A stretch of 64,000 nucleotides of DNA from Apricaphanius iberus (taxonomy: Eukaryota; Chordata; Actinopteri; Cyprinodontiformes; Aphaniidae), in contig JAPXFQ010000831.1 in assembly GCA_028564705.1 (NCBI GenBank), positions 2,418,001-2,482,000 of the forward strand, given 5' to 3'. Numbering within the stretch: position 1 is the first letter of the stretch; each line of letters begins with the position of its first letter. Positions 51,723 to 64,000 of this stretch are shown here, piece by piece. A model generated the notes under the pieces. That model worked only from the letters and a program-made list of their open reading frames with translations, was not told the origin of the DNA and searched no databases. The translations under genes and the position numbers were made by a program.

Positions 51723-52839
51723 TGAAATACAGGAATATAATTAAGATAAAAGCTCAAAAAAGGTTTAAATGGCACTGACCCATGTCAGTGTCGAACTGGA
51801 TTAGATCAAATCGTGATAATCGATTCTAACTCTTCAGAATCTAATTGAAATTAGAATCAAATAGGTAAATTGACAAGAAGAGCATTGACTAGGGAAGTAG
51901 CTGACAGACTCATGGTAACTCTAATGGAGATGCAGAGATTAACTTTCTTTAATATTACAGGTAGCTGATTCAGTTATATATATAGTTTTTTTTAAATATG
52001 CCTTAGAGTGAAACGTTATTGCTGGGATTGTTTACTACACTGACAGCAGCACTCGTTGCAAAATATATAGAGTATTTCAGACCTTCAGGATTATTAGGTT
52101 TTGCATTCTTGGAATGCTGCAATATTTGCAAAAAAAAATGTCAGCTTGGTTCAGTAAATTGCTGAAACAAAAACAATCTATAAAATACATTAAAGGACTG
52201 AGAGAGATGGGTAGTTAAATTTTTCTGCACGATACTGTCAGCTCACATCCACTGGTTATTAACGTGTGCAGATTTAATAATTCCTTCCGCAAGTACTTAC
52301 CTTATGTGACATTTATTTATTTCATGAAATGTGAGGTGATTGGGTGGCAGCATGACCTGTGTATTTCAGCAGCGGCTTATTGTATTTTATAGGTGTAATT
52401 TCCTCCTCTCAGCCCCCGAGGAGAAAAAGACTGGCTGCTGGAGAGGCCTGTGATGGTGGAAGTCTCTCATCTCTTCTTGCACGAAGAGAAAAACAACATA
52501 ACTGTGGAATACCTTGCCTGCTGCTTTCACCATCGGCACAACTAACAACTCTGGGTTTGAAGCACCCGTGTCACAGCTGTAAGACAAAGAGCGCCACTCA
52601 GGTGGTGAAAACTGTGCAGCAGCTGTGAGGTGAGGCCTGTCCTCCCCCATACAAAAAGCCCCTCTCATGATGGGGTGGGGAACGGGGAATTCCTTTTCAC
52701 AATGACCCTCACTGTTGAACAGGACGATGTGTGCACACTTACTGAGGGCGATACTGTAGATCAGGTTAACATGGGTCCTGTGTGCGTTGACTGGCCCCAG
52801 AAGCACAAGGCTGCTTCAAAGGTAGGTTGCAGATGTAAT
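51723..52839. other. Non-genic stretch
   Basis: Adjacent frames at 52359-52628 and 52630-52893 are open but have no family resemblance and no paired splice sites. Nothing else recognised. Confidence 0.45.
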
Positions 52840-54240
52840 GACTTGCAAAAACATTCTTGTCTTGTAAATATTTTCAAATTCTTTCACGTTTAACCACATT
52901 TTCTGTCTTTTATTTGGATTTTATCTAATAGACCGTCAAAAAGTTCTGCATAGTTTCAAAGTCTGGGGAAAATGATAAATTGTTTCTGTAAATGTTTTTT
53001 TCTAATTATCTGGAATTTGCAGTGTCCCTTTATGGTGTTACCATTAAATACAATCTGAGCAAGCCTTCAGAAGTAATCCATTTAATTAGAACACATTCAT
53101 CTTTACAGTGAAGCCGTCAGAGATTTGTTACAGAACATTAGTGAAACGGCATCTTAAGGGTTAGGTTAAAAAAAATCATATCCAAGCTTTAGACGCCTCA
53201 CAGAAATCTGTTCATTCCATCATCTGAACATGGAAAAAGGAGTTTATTCCCATCTAAACTGAGAGATGTGGAAAGGAAAGTGTTAATCATGGGGACTCTG
53301 GAGGAGCTGCAATGAGTCACAGACAATTGTGCACTCCACAAATCTGGTCTTTATGAAGGACTGGCAGGAAAAACATGGAGAAGAAGCCATAATTCAATTC
53401 AATTCAGTTTATTTATATAGCGCCATTTCACAACAGATGTCATCTCAAGGCACTTTACAAAAAGAGTTATTACAATACAATGTTTAGTGTAGAAATTACA
53501 GAACCACAGAAGATTGCGTCGTGGAATTCTCAGCAATCCCTCATACTGAGCAAGCATGCAGCGACAGTGGGAAGGAAAAACTCCCTTTTAACAGGAAGAA
53601 ACCTCCGGCAGAACCAGGCTCAGCACAAGCGGTTATCTGCCGCGACCGTCTGTGGCTTGGAGAATACATAACAGAGACACAGAAAGAGCAATAGAACTGA
53701 TGCACAAGTTTGTTGCAGGACGTGGAGAATTTTCCGTCACTGCAATGCCATCTTAGTCAGGGTCGTCAAGCAGGGCTAATCCGGAGCACCTACTATAATA
53801 GAAAACAGGTTAGTGCTTGAATTGACAGCACATCATGCAGTTGGGGAGAAGTAGGAGAGAAAGTAGGAACAGACCCTAATAATGTCCTCCAACAGCCTAG
53901 CCTAAAGCAGCATCTACTAACATTAACCTGTCTCCTAGCTACTAGGAGACCTGGCTACCAACACTCTGTCTGAGTCCTCCTGACCCGTGGACGGTGTAGG
54001 GCCGGGTCAATATAAATGTCCTGTTTGACAGTTTACCACAATGCTAAAGATACAGCCGAAAGCCAGAGCTACTTTAGAGTAGCTCAGATCAAACCATATT
54101 CATGTTTTAGAGTGGACTAGTCAAAGTCTAGACCTAAGTGAGAATCTCTGCAAAGAAGCTTTTCATCCAATCTAACTATTGCATTTAACTTTTTTGTAAA
54201 GCAAAATAGCAAAAAATTTCAGGGTCAAGTTCTAGAAAGC
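52840..54240 (+). mobile_element. Decayed Tc1-like relic split by a LINE tail
   Basis: The left part (to about 53392) matches 32000-32290, with GAACATGGAAAAAGGAG and CTCTGGAGGAGCTGCAATGA as Tc1 transposase remnants. The right part (from about 54036) continues with AGCCAGAGCTACTTTAGAGT and AGTCTAGACCTAAGTGAGAA, the catalytic blocks. The intervening LINE-like tail (53393-54035) therefore landed within it. Ends approximate. Confidence 0.7.
53393..54035 (-). repeat. LINE-like 3' tail (copy B)
   Basis: Begins with tandem AATTC units (AATTCAATTCAATTCAG), which on the minus strand form a TTGAA tail after an AATAAA signal. It continues through TTTATTTATATAGCGCC and GGAAGAAACCTCCGGCAG, shared with copy A at 25776-27095. 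The position relative to the Tc1 relic shows that it inserted later than that element. Confidence 0.75.
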
Positions 54241-54269
54241 AGTAAAAGGTGTTTTCACATACTCTGACC

Positions 54270-54625
54270 TGAACTCTTTTAAATTTTTAAATAAAATTAA
54301 AACGTACCTATTTAGACTCGCTTATGAGTGACTGTTTTTACTTGCTTGTTTTTAATTGTCTCTTAATTACTGTAAATGCTTTCTTGTGTTAAAAACTGTG
54401 AGCTTTCTTCAGCAAGATCAGTTAATGAACTAAAACTGTGTTTTTTACTTACTTGTCCCTACATTGTTTTATTTTCTTGATTATTTTCTTATTGTAACTG
54501 CTTATTTGTATTCTAATCATCAAACTGATTTATGCTGCGAACCAGTCTTAATCATGTAAAGCACCTTGAATTGCCCTGCGTTGAAAGTGTGCTATACAAA
54601 TAAAATTGCCTTGCCTTGCCTCTTG
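54270..54625 (+). mobile_element. L2-like LINE 3' end
   Basis: Starts with text encoding a KTYLFRLAYE-like C terminus followed by a stop, then the 3' UTR ending in GTGCTATACAAATAAAATTG and CCTTG-type tail units. This is the same 3' end as the copy at 50975-51665, in the opposite orientation. Confidence 0.75.
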
Positions 54626-56539
54626 ACTAAGGGGTCTAAACCAAAAATATTTTTTAAAATTCCACTACACAATTTTGCAATGCTTTTTGTTGTTATATCC
54701 CACAAAATCCTAATTAAATCCGGTAAAACGTGTAATTGTCTTACAATAACACACAAAAAAGACTGAAGTGCATGGCTGCTGTAGAGACTGCATGCACAAA
54801 GTGTGTTTCTTTACAAGTTAAACTATCTTTAAAAGCTTAAACACCCAAAGTTTTTATGCTATACTTTTATGGGAGTTTTTTTAGGTGATGCTGAAGACTC
54901 CTCTTGAAGGATTCCTGTCATTCTTGCTACACAGACTAAGATTTCCTAAAGTAAAAGTTTCACAGTTATCACAGTCCTGCATGTGTGCTACCGCAAAGAC
55001 TAGGAGCTTCAGATGTACACACAGTAGCACACAGTGAAACCGATGCTGAGCCAAGGATTCTCTTTGTAACCTGTTTTTTTCTCCTTTGTGAAACCTGATC
55101 TCAACCTTTTATACACTCATTGGTCACATAATGGTCTGCTGCGCTGTTGAGCACGGGACACGTGCAAACAGGTCACCTGCATCACTCTCAGCGCATTAGG
55201 GGGTTCAGAACAATGCACTTGAAGCTTAGTTACACTCGGTTTACAGTTTAGTTACACTTGCTTTATCGTGGTGGGCTCCACCCAACCCCCGGAGGAAAAG
55301 TGAAGCTGGATCCTGCTGTCTCAGTAGCGACAGCAGGGCCTGAGAGTGGATCTGCTGAGGAGACGGACGATAGTGATTCCTGTGCAGGGAATACCTTTCA
55401 CACCAAGTTCTCAAATAGCGCTCATTGTTTGAGAAAAAAAATGGAGTGAAGCATTTTCTTTTTTGTAACACACCCAACGCCCTTTGAGCAGGTAGTTCAC
55501 ATAGTTAATTTTCAACTCCATGCAAGAGCTCTTGATGCAAAGAAAAGCAGATTTATTACTCTGATGCCACACTTTGTTTTCACCCAAACAAAATATGCAT
55601 TCAACAAAAGTAAATAACTTATTATGTGGGGACATCCAAAACCACTTGACCTTAAGTGTTCTGCTGTGCACCTTTCTCTTAGATGAAAACATGACTCTCT
55701 CCAGAAGGCACTGTTGTGGTAAAAAGCGGTCAGCTCTGGAGGTGACTCGCTCATTCTGATCAGCGGCCCCGGCACGCCTAAAGGGCCAGGCGGAAGGACC
55801 AGAAAAACCAGCTCCCTGAGATGGTTCTCCTCACAGTGAGGAGCAGCTCGGTGTACAGCGAACGTGTAGTCTCCTCCTCCTTTAGCCCTTCGCTCTCCTC
55901 CCCTCCTTTATTACTCACTGAAACCACACACCGACACACCTCTGCTTAGTTTTAAACTCTCTCCCAGTTTGATGTGTAGGTGTGCTTGTTGTTGTATTGC
56001 AGCTGGACTTGTGTTTCTTACTCCTACTGCTGCTCTTCTCCTCTCTGTCTCCTTGAACAGATCTGCTGGGGTTTGCCAGGCCCCCACAGGTGGACAATGC
56101 CTCATTTAGTCAGCTGACAGGGGGGGGATTTCTACGTTGCTCAGCGTCCATCTGGATAGGACTTGAGCTGAAACCACAGAAGAAACCGTTTGGTAGGTCA
56201 CAAAACTAATCTCTGTTTCTAAATTCTTCTATATGTAGGTTGGTTTTTGTTTAATTCTGATGTGTAGATACTTGTGTGTCTGAACCTGAGTGGGAACAAT
56301 GGCTCTGAAAGATGGGTGATGAGTAACTCATCCAAACACCTTTCTGATTCAGCCACAATTTCAGAGGCAAACATCTGAATCAGGGAAGGAGGTTTTTCAC
56401 TCCCCAATCTCTCATCTCCTGCTGATGTTACATATCTGTTGAATTTATCAAGTCATCAGCTGTTCGTAGTGGTGTAGGAAAATGGGAAAGCGTGTGGCAA
56501 AATCCTGCTGTCCACATTCAAAACCCACGGACAGATTCT
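54626..56539. other. Non-genic stretch; possible non-coding exon near 55790-56200
   Basis: From 55790 to 56200 the sequence is richer in GC and pyrimidines than its surroundings and closes with a donor-like TTTG/GTAGGT near 56192. This might be a 5' exon of a downstream gene, but no coding exon could be linked to it. Nothing else recognised. Confidence 0.35.
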
Positions 56540-57420
56540 TGGCAGTGCTGTGGAAAAGTATTCACCCCTTCTCCGACTGTTGCTGTTTTTGCAACACTTA
56601 AACGATTCAGATCGTCAAATATATTTACAGTTAAGACAAAGTTAGTCAGAAGGAATACAAAAAAGCAGTTTTCAACCAATGATTTAGATTATATGGGAAT
56701 GGAAGCTAAACCATCATGGCCCTGTATAATGGTAGGCTTGTTAGGTAATTAGGTTTACTCCACTAAACCTAATAACTGGTGGTGCCACATTGGTAGAGGG
56801 ATAATTTTCTAATGATTCATCCACACTTGGCAGTTTTAGAGGATGACTGACAAGGGTGGCATTATACAAGAACAGCCCATTGGGATTTATTTCTGAACTT
56901 TGACTAGGTAACCCCAAAACCTTGATATTGTTGGCCATAAGCCAAACGTCATACATTCTTCTCCAACATTTTGTGGAAGAGAGAAGAATTTAAGGTTTAA
57001 TCAATTAATTAAATCCTGAAGCAGCGAAGCAGCCCAAGATCACGATACTACTACCACCATGTTTAACTTTCAGAACCATTTTGTCTTTTTATGAATTTTC
57101 CTACACCTTTGGGTATCATCGAATGATTTTTGGGAAGGATATTTATTATTATAATTGTTTTTATTTTTTTGTGCAGGGGGGTCAGCTGTGGGTTTGGCCT
57201 CAGAACTCTACCATCCAGCGCATTTTGAAGGCCTTTAAAAATCTTTCCCGACTAATACAATTGAATTAATGATTTCCATTTGTTCCTAAATTTCTTTAGA
57301 TTAGGGAAGGAGATCTTTTGGTTGTCGACTTCCTTTTATCAGACTGGTTCTATTCAAGATATTTGTAGTCCACAGGTCTGGCAGTAATAAGGCTTGGGTG
57401 TCGCAGGTAAAAATTGTCAG
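56540..57420 (-). mobile_element. Decayed Tc1-like relic
   Basis: The left end near 56551 (CAGTGCTGTGGAAAAGTATT) is a common teleost Tc1-like terminus, and minus-strand text at 57028-57063 reads VKHGGSSIVILG, the mid-transposase block. Stops and indels abound. Right end approximate. Confidence 0.6.
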
Positions 57421-57439
57421 TCGTAGCTGATTCTTGCTG

Positions 57440-58014
57440 ATGCAGCACCTCCAAATCCGAGACCATGATCTTGAGCTGGAAACGGGCAGAGTGCTTTCTT
57501 TGGGTCGGGGCTCAGGTGCTGCCCCAAGTGGAGGAGTTCAAGTATCTGGGCGTGTTGTTCACAGGTGAGGCAAAAATGGAAAGGGAGATCAATAGGTAGG
57601 GCATCAGTGGTTATGCGGTCGTCTTAGTTCTCTGTCGGAGTGAAGAAAGTGCTGTGCCAAAAGGGGATTTACTGGTCGCTTTACTTTTCCACCCTCATCT
57701 ATGGTCACAAACTCTTGGTAGAGACCGAAAGAATAAGATCACACACACAAGCTGAAATGAGTTTCCTCCACAGCGTGTCTGGGCTCTCCCTTAGGAGTAG
57801 TTTATACAACGTGTTTCAGCAAAACAAAGACTTTTCTCTGTGATTTGGCCTCTTGTTTACGCAAGAACCGGGTGTCGTGGGTTGAAAAGGCAATTTTTCG
57901 AAAGCAGAGTCCAGGGTGGAGATTTCCAACGCTGGGTGACTTTTTCCTACCGACCCTGGATAATTGGAAGATTACGGATGGATGGATGGATGGATGGATG
58001 GATGGATGGATGGA
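57440..58014 (+). mobile_element. LINE 3' fragment with GGAT tail
   Basis: Broken plus-strand frames include VEEFKYLGVLFTGEAKMERE and, near 57700, LIYGHKLLVETERI, the end of the reverse-transcriptase domain of a non-LTR retrotransposon. The element ends in about ten tandem GGAT units (57976-58014), a tail also seen in degenerate form at 44021-44152. Frameshifts and stops make it inactive. Clade not assigned. Confidence 0.7.
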
Positions 58015-61000
58015 TACTTTTTTCCCTCCTTAATAAAAGAAATCAACAAATGAATACGATCTGAAGCATTTAAGTGAGGATAAAACTTTTATGTTTACTC
58101 ATTGCGTAAAAGAGTTATTTTCAGACAAGTATATAATTAAAATCTAAAAACAAATGCAACCTTTGCATTTTGATGGTAACTTCAAGCAGATCTCCAGCGC
58201 TGTTGTCCTGAACAGGAATCCTGGATGGACGATCAGCAGCAGCAGCATAGACCAGTGTTTCTTTTAATAGTAGCTGCACAAACTGTGAACAGCATCTACC
58301 CTTTTGTTTCTGCTTTCTAAGCAGTTTTCCCATTTCTGACTGATTCTGTTTAGCTTTTTTATTGTTGCTTTAAAACCCATCAGGCTGTTATGGACACTTT
58401 CAATGAATGCATCAATCAAATCCCGGCTTCAGAGGCACTGACTGGAACAAAGGCTTGTTTATTCCACTACTCAGAAACACTTTACCTTCTCTACTGTAAT
58501 CTGTTAGTCTTTTCATAACAGCACCATATGTCAGAAGCTTAGACAAATTTAAACTCTGTGTAGATTCCTCTCCCAGCTTTTTGTTTTATTTTACTTTCCT
58601 TTGTATGAGAGTTTCTTGGACATTAACAGGAAGTTATAATGTTTGTCACCTTCAAGTCTGAGAATTTCCTGTCATATTTATTCTTTATATTAAATCAACA
58701 AGGGTTTAAACGTCATACAACGCTTTCCACAAGTCATTCGGCCAATAACGTGTCCCGACATGAGACTTTTCAACGACGTCATGCTGCTGATCCCTTGATG
58801 ACTGATTCAGATCAATAAATGTCAATGCTAAATCCATCATCAGTGTGACAGCTGGAAAACAAATAAAGTTGGAAGTTCACTTCTTTGGACTCAACTTACA
58901 CATCTGGTCTCCTAAGGCTGCTAATAGCCATTCTGTTCTCCTAATTAACCTTCTCAAATATTGACACCAGTCAAAATCTGGTAAAGGTCACACTGATTGC
59001 GTTTATGTGCGCTGGAGACCGCTGTATTTACATTTCTGTAGGGTGCAGGGCCAAACCGTCCTTCAGCTTCAAAAGAGGAAACTGGATAGTTCCTGTTCGG
59101 CATTGAGTCCTCTCTATGAAAATATGAAATACACGAGCACATGATTTGTTTGCTTATGGCAGAAAAGAGGATATTGAATTTGTAGAATTTGAAAATAACT
59201 GCAGCTTGTGGAAAGAGAAATAAACAGTTATTACTGGGAAAAGACCAGCAGACGGGGAAATGAATTAAAAATCAGCACATTATAACTGGATTACTTACAA
59301 ATCCAGCTGTTGTTAAAGATAGAAAAGTGAACAGGTTTGGAATTTAAAATGTTAAAGAAAAACTTTTCACAATTTTCTTTTGGAATTTATTAGAAAACTT
59401 TTACCATAAATGTTTTTAATATAACCTGTACAGATGATGTCAGATAAGTAAAATTAGATCAAAAGGGGGATTTTGTCTAAAAATCTTTCAAATTAGTATG
59501 TTGTGGAAATCTTTTGGAGCAAAGTCACTTGTATGTATCACAGGTACGACTCTCTGTTCAAAAGGGTGGGTTCATCTGGTCCTCTGACAAGAATGCACCT
59601 AAAGAATGATTTACAAGATGGCCACATGTTGCATGTAACATCGGGTTCAGCAAATGTGGAACAAAGGCCATTGAGTCTTATGAAGACCAGGATATTCAAA
59701 TCTTTCCTAAGTTCTATAGTCCTGGTTGCATCAAAAACATCAAAAATAAATCAAAGCAATAACATGTTGAAGTCACCTGTCATTGCTGACGCAAACCTAT
59801 TTTGTTTTTCTTGGTGTGTTCGCCCGATCCTTTAGTTTTGTCTGTTCTTTCTATGTTTCTCATGTAATCCAGTATTGTCCTGGTGGTAAAAACGAAACAG
59901 AGGGACAGTTTAAATTCTGCAACCAAATCTTGGTTGGTGAGAGCTTTTTAGAGAACTGAAAAAGCTGAAGAAATCAGAAATGTGAACTGCTACGCTAAGC
60001 CTTTGTCCTTTGTTTTGGACCTTGTGAAGCTGGAGCGTTTTTCTTTTTCTTGTGCTTCCTTATTTTCAGTCGTTGTTTGTTATGTTGCATAACCGTGGCA
60101 ACAAGCTACTTATTTTACAACGATTATTTAACACCCCAAATGATCCCTGAACTATTGAAAAGGAGGCTTAATGGATGCAGAGGATGATCAGAGAGACGGA
60201 GGAAATTCAAACCATCTCTTCCATCGTTCATAATGTACAAAGATTATATTCCTGACTCCAATGTCTCCCTGCTCAGCTTTCTATCCATACGGCCAGACGG
60301 ATTAAGGTGTCAAAATCAAATGAGGGGGATCAGCAGTGCTTGCCAACGACTGATGGTGCAATTCAGGACATTTTAAAGTGGAATATTGTCTCTACTCCCT
60401 GGAAATTGAGCTGTTAGCATGTAATTCAAGCCTTGGCTTTACTTGATCCAGTAGTAGTCTTCAGTACAGAAGATCCTTTCTGCCCATAGCATCACCATCC
60501 ACCATGACTCTTTGAAGATACTTGGGTGATATAATTTATGATAACATTTCATTTCCATTTGGGGTAAATAAAGTATTTTTTGATTTGGATTTTCCCAAGC
60601 AGGTAAAAGGTACATGGTTTTTGTTGGATGAAGCCTTCGAGAGAAAAAAATTATAAGCATATTTTTTCATATTCATATGTTATATTCTTGAATATTGATT
60701 TAAAAAGTATGATTATTCATATAATATGTTTTGAGGGTTTATTTCCATTAACTAATTTATTTAATTGCAAAATTAATTGAGAGCTTCTAAACTAGACCAT
60801 CTTGTAAATAACCTGTTAAGGGCTGCACTTCTAGTAAGCTATTGAGTGTAACTTCCAGTACAGCTTTAAAGCTTGGAAACTAATTAATGTAATGGTATAT
60901 AATGGAATAATGGTGATAGACCGCGTGACCTCATGCCAGCAGTAAAGCAAGTCAATCTCTTACCTAAGTCTTTCACCCAGCATTCCACAACGTGTATAGG

Positions 61001-62159
61001 GTGCATTTATTAGTCAGCGTTGAGCATGCATTGTTTTTTTTATAGTACGGCATTGGGAAAGGGAGTGCCACAGGAATTAGCTAAATATGATTATCTTAAG
61101 GTGTGAAAAGTGGGTGTTTCTTCTGCCCAGGAATCTGCTGCCTCTCACATATTATCTGTTCTCTATGTGGTGCTGGAACATCACAGTGAATGCATTTTGA
61201 CATGCAGATAGTATGTTATGTGGTTTTGACATTTTAATATGGATATCTCACCTTAAGTGAACAGCATACTGTTGTAAAAAGTGTTTATATCCCTTGAACT
61301 TTTTCTCATTGGGGGGTTGGTTTAAGATAGGGATGTCCAAAGTGCGGCCCGGGGGTAATTCACCGCCCTTGGACTGACTTTCCATGGCTCTTGACCACCA
61401 TTTAAGACTTTCTGCAATTGCCAACACAACACAAATGATTGATGCAGAAGAAGACTTTCTTTTCTATGGGTATCATTGTCTGGATAATTTAAAATGATTA
61501 GAAAATGTTAGATGGCACAAAACAAATTTTCATCTTTTAACAATCATGTTTTTTGCTGTCTTTTTAATTTCATTGTGTAAACAACTAATGCAAAAGCAGA
61601 TATAAGGACTACAGAACACAGCAAAAAAACCATAGGTTTTAAATTATATATAATACAGATTTTAAAAACTGATTTTTTTTGCTCTTTCTGAGGGAAAACT
61701 GATTTCTTAGCCCCTCTGAAATATTTAAAAACTATTTGAAAATTATTTCTTCTAAAACAGATATTGTTAAGCAGGTAAAAAAAAAAGACACATTTTTTAT
61801 GTTAAAAAATATATATTTTTGTGGTCCATAGGCACAAGAGAAGGGTAGCTTATTGGGGCTTCTGAAACTTCAGTTCAGTTAGATTCAAGTCAAGCCAAGG
61901 TGTATGCATGCATTTCAAAGTTTGATTTCAGTCGGCTAATAATTTGACTTTCTCTTACTGCTTGTAAACGCACTGAGTGACAGATTACTTCACAGTCACT
62001 CGGATCTGTGATTTCCTGGCCACAGTTTCGGAGAGTGAAAAGTTTCATGTCTGAGCAGGTGGTCAGCAGCACAGGAGCATGTCCTTTTCATTTTTACCAC
62101 ATTTGGCTTCCTGTACAAGTCAAAGTTCTGTCATCTTCAGAGATACTTGAATAACTACA
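58015..62159. other. Non-genic stretch
   Basis: No confident gene. A minus-strand frame at 58121-58333 has a codon pattern less AT-biased than its neighbours but no recognised family. At 61327 the text ATAGGGATGTCCAAAGTGCG resembles a hAT-like terminus without a matching right end. Otherwise AT-rich spacer. Confidence 0.45.
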
Positions 62160-63600
62160 ATTGTTGAGATTTACCAGAAGTCAAGTACAGAGCGCTTGTG
62201 GTCCACTTTATGGCATGGTGTGGGAGCACTCATCTTATCTTGAATGTGAGCAAGACAAAGCATATGGTTGTAGAGTTCAGGAGAAACAGGAATGTGACAA
62301 ACACTATTTCCATCATGGGAGAAAAGTATGGAGGAGGACTAGAAATTTCCTGATGTCCATCTAGATAAGAGACTGGACTGGAGGCGGCACAGCAAGGCTC
62401 TATACAAGAAGGGCCTGAGAAGGCTATAATTTTAATAGAAGAATCTGTCTATCAACTTTTGCAGCATCTTGCTGCAGATCTTCTAGGTTGTTGCTGAGAG
62501 GCAATCTCTTCTGCCATTAACTCTTACCCCTCCTTTCCACTGGACGCGTCAGCAGCACGTTACAGCAGCAGCACGTCATACTCGGCTGTTAGACACCGCT
62601 GTAATCAATATAATACTTTCCACCGGCGGCAAGAGCAGCAAGAGTTTTTCCCGTCACAGGAGCGTCATGTCGCAGCACTTTTCTAAATATACGCTGCAGT
62701 CCTATTTTCTATTACGCCTGTGAAATGTGTAAATTTCAACATTTTGGATATGGGAAGACAGGAAATCAGATGTATCAGCATCTGGAAATTTTCAAAATAA
62801 AACAAAGGTGCTTCTTTCCGGTAGCTTTACTTTACTACCCCCTGAGAAGTCAGTAGGTCGTGGGAGGGTCTACACTACCTCGGATCGCCACTAACATTAT
62901 TCTTTTGCACTTCGAGGGATTTTGTATATTCCTTGACATAACATAAACTCATTGGCAAATGTAAAACGGACGGAAAATAAAACACAGACCTTTTGGAGCC
63001 ATGTTGTAGTCTTTTTCTTGCTTGTTGTTGCGTTTACTAACGAAACCACGCGTGATTTTGCTGATCTCGCATGATTTCGGGTTCTCTCTGTGACAGCTGC
63101 TTCCCTGCTGCTATGTGCTGCTGACGCCGCCGGTGGAAAGGGCCAAGCAGCAGCATACGCGAGTAAAACGTGCTGCTCCTGTAACATGCTGCTGATACGT
63201 CCAGTGGAAAGCCCGGGTTAGGGTAGCAGCATCAGAGTTAGTGAGTTGAAAAGGCTGACTCTGCTCTGGGGACTTCTCTTGAGTCTCTGGAGATGATTGT
63301 GCAAAACTGGAATACCTTATTCAATTATGAATAACAGATGGGCTTACATTTAAGCCAGATGAAATATGAAGTTTGCATGCCTCCTTCCACAAATGCCTAT
63401 ACTCTCTTTGGGAACCCCAACTTTCCCTCAAAATCCAAAAATATTTTTATAGGTCACTTGGTGTCTTTAAAGGTTGGAAATGGAACATGAACCCGATAGC
63501 AACGAATAACGATATCTCCAAGGCTCTGAAGCAGCTGCTTGACTTGCTGACTCCACCATTTTTCCCAGTGCCTGCCAAGCTGTGCCGACCATAAAGAACA
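62160..63600 (+). mobile_element. LINE reverse-transcriptase fragment split by a MITE
   Basis: Before the MITE the decayed frames read LNVSKTK, VVEFRRNRNVTNT and LDKRLDWRRHSKALYKKGLR, a conserved segment of fish non-LTR reverse transcriptases. After it, at 63225 onward, the frame picks up as SSIRVSELKRLTLLWG. The right end is not defined. Confidence 0.65.
62527..63217. mobile_element. Harbinger-like MITE with long inverted repeats
   Basis: 691 bp flanked by TTA on both sides (62524-62526, 63218-63220). The ends CCCCTCCTTTCCACTGGACG and, inverted, CCCGGGCTTTCCACTGGACG continue as inverted repeats for about 50 bases (GTCAGCAGCACGTTACAG). A second iteration, CTTTCCACCGGCGGC, occurs inside both arms. 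The 3-bp TTA duplication suggests the PIF/Harbinger superfamily. No transposase. Confidence 0.8.
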
Positions 63601-63811
63601 TAAAGACCTATCCTGTAAAGATCTATCACCCCGCAACCCGCGGACACTACTTTGTTGGTAGATTGTTGTGCCCGTTTTAAATCTACATTTTATGATATTT
63701 TAATTCAAATGTATTTTTTAAGGAAATGCTGTACTTTTATTCTGCCCCTCTCCAAACGAGGTATTTTTTTTATTCAGCTTTTTATTAAAATGTTCCATAT
63801 TCAACCTTTAA

Positions 63812-63847
<36 letters not shown>

Positions 63848-64000
63848 TGTTGCTTCTACTGTATGTGTTGCCCTGTGATAGACCTGTCGTTGGAGTATGG
63901 TCCTCTCTCCTGTGGACAAGTGGAGATTGGTCCCTGTGATGATAAAGGCTATACAAAAGAAAGCAATAGAAGGATAGAACAAGAATGTAGAAACCTTGAC
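63601..64000. other. Non-genic end of window
   Basis: Contains a GT microsatellite at 63814-63844 and, after it, text faintly related to the 3' part of the SINE-like repeat at 35524. No gene recognised. Confidence 0.5.
63814..63844 (+). repeat. GT microsatellite
   Basis: About 15 uninterrupted TG units. Confidence 0.95.

Overview
The window is animal nuclear DNA, almost certainly from a ray-finned (teleost) fish. It has intron-split coding sequence with GT/AG borders, low gene density and AT-rich spacers. It is crowded with repeat classes typical of teleosts: Tc1/mariner, hAT and Harbinger DNA transposons, L2-like LINE tails and tRNA-headed SINEs. One cellular gene can be read with confidence.

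That gene is rcan3 (regulator of calcineurin 3, calcipressin family) on the + strand. Its four coding exons are 17523-17609, 36806-36979, 38074-38245 and 47657-47811, with phases that join exactly into a 195-residue protein. A GC-rich promoter with a full cAMP-response element lies upstream. A 3' UTR of about 2 kb ends at an AATAAA at 49843 and carries three Pumilio-type octamers. The short first and last coding exons are only recovered from splice sites and family similarity. The first exon resembles the 29-residue, calcineurin/NFAT-responsive first exon of RCAN1.4 and RCAN2, while exons 2-4 are RCAN3-like.

Region by region: 1-7421 is non-genic with small repeats. 7494-9097 is a young Tc1-like transposon in a TC/TA microsatellite, with an uninterrupted 340-residue transposase whose first catalytic aspartate is glutamate. 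9119-16989 is non-genic with transposon relics. 16990-17609 is the rcan3 promoter and exon 1. Intron 1 (17610-36805) holds hAT elements with clear 8-bp target duplications, LINE tails, SINEs and Tc1 relics. Introns 2 and 3 hold more hAT, Tc1 and MITE insertions, including a nested stack at 43319-46728 (a hAT-like element in a Harbinger, itself in a MITE). 49870-64000 is non-genic: L2-like tails, two Tc1 relics, a LINE with a GGAT tail, and a LINE split by a 691-bp MITE.

I found no prokaryote-style system, CRISPR array, operon, rRNA or convincing tRNA gene. The most informative content is the rcan3 gene structure and the unusually readable insertion chronology. Repeat ends without a target duplication are approximate.
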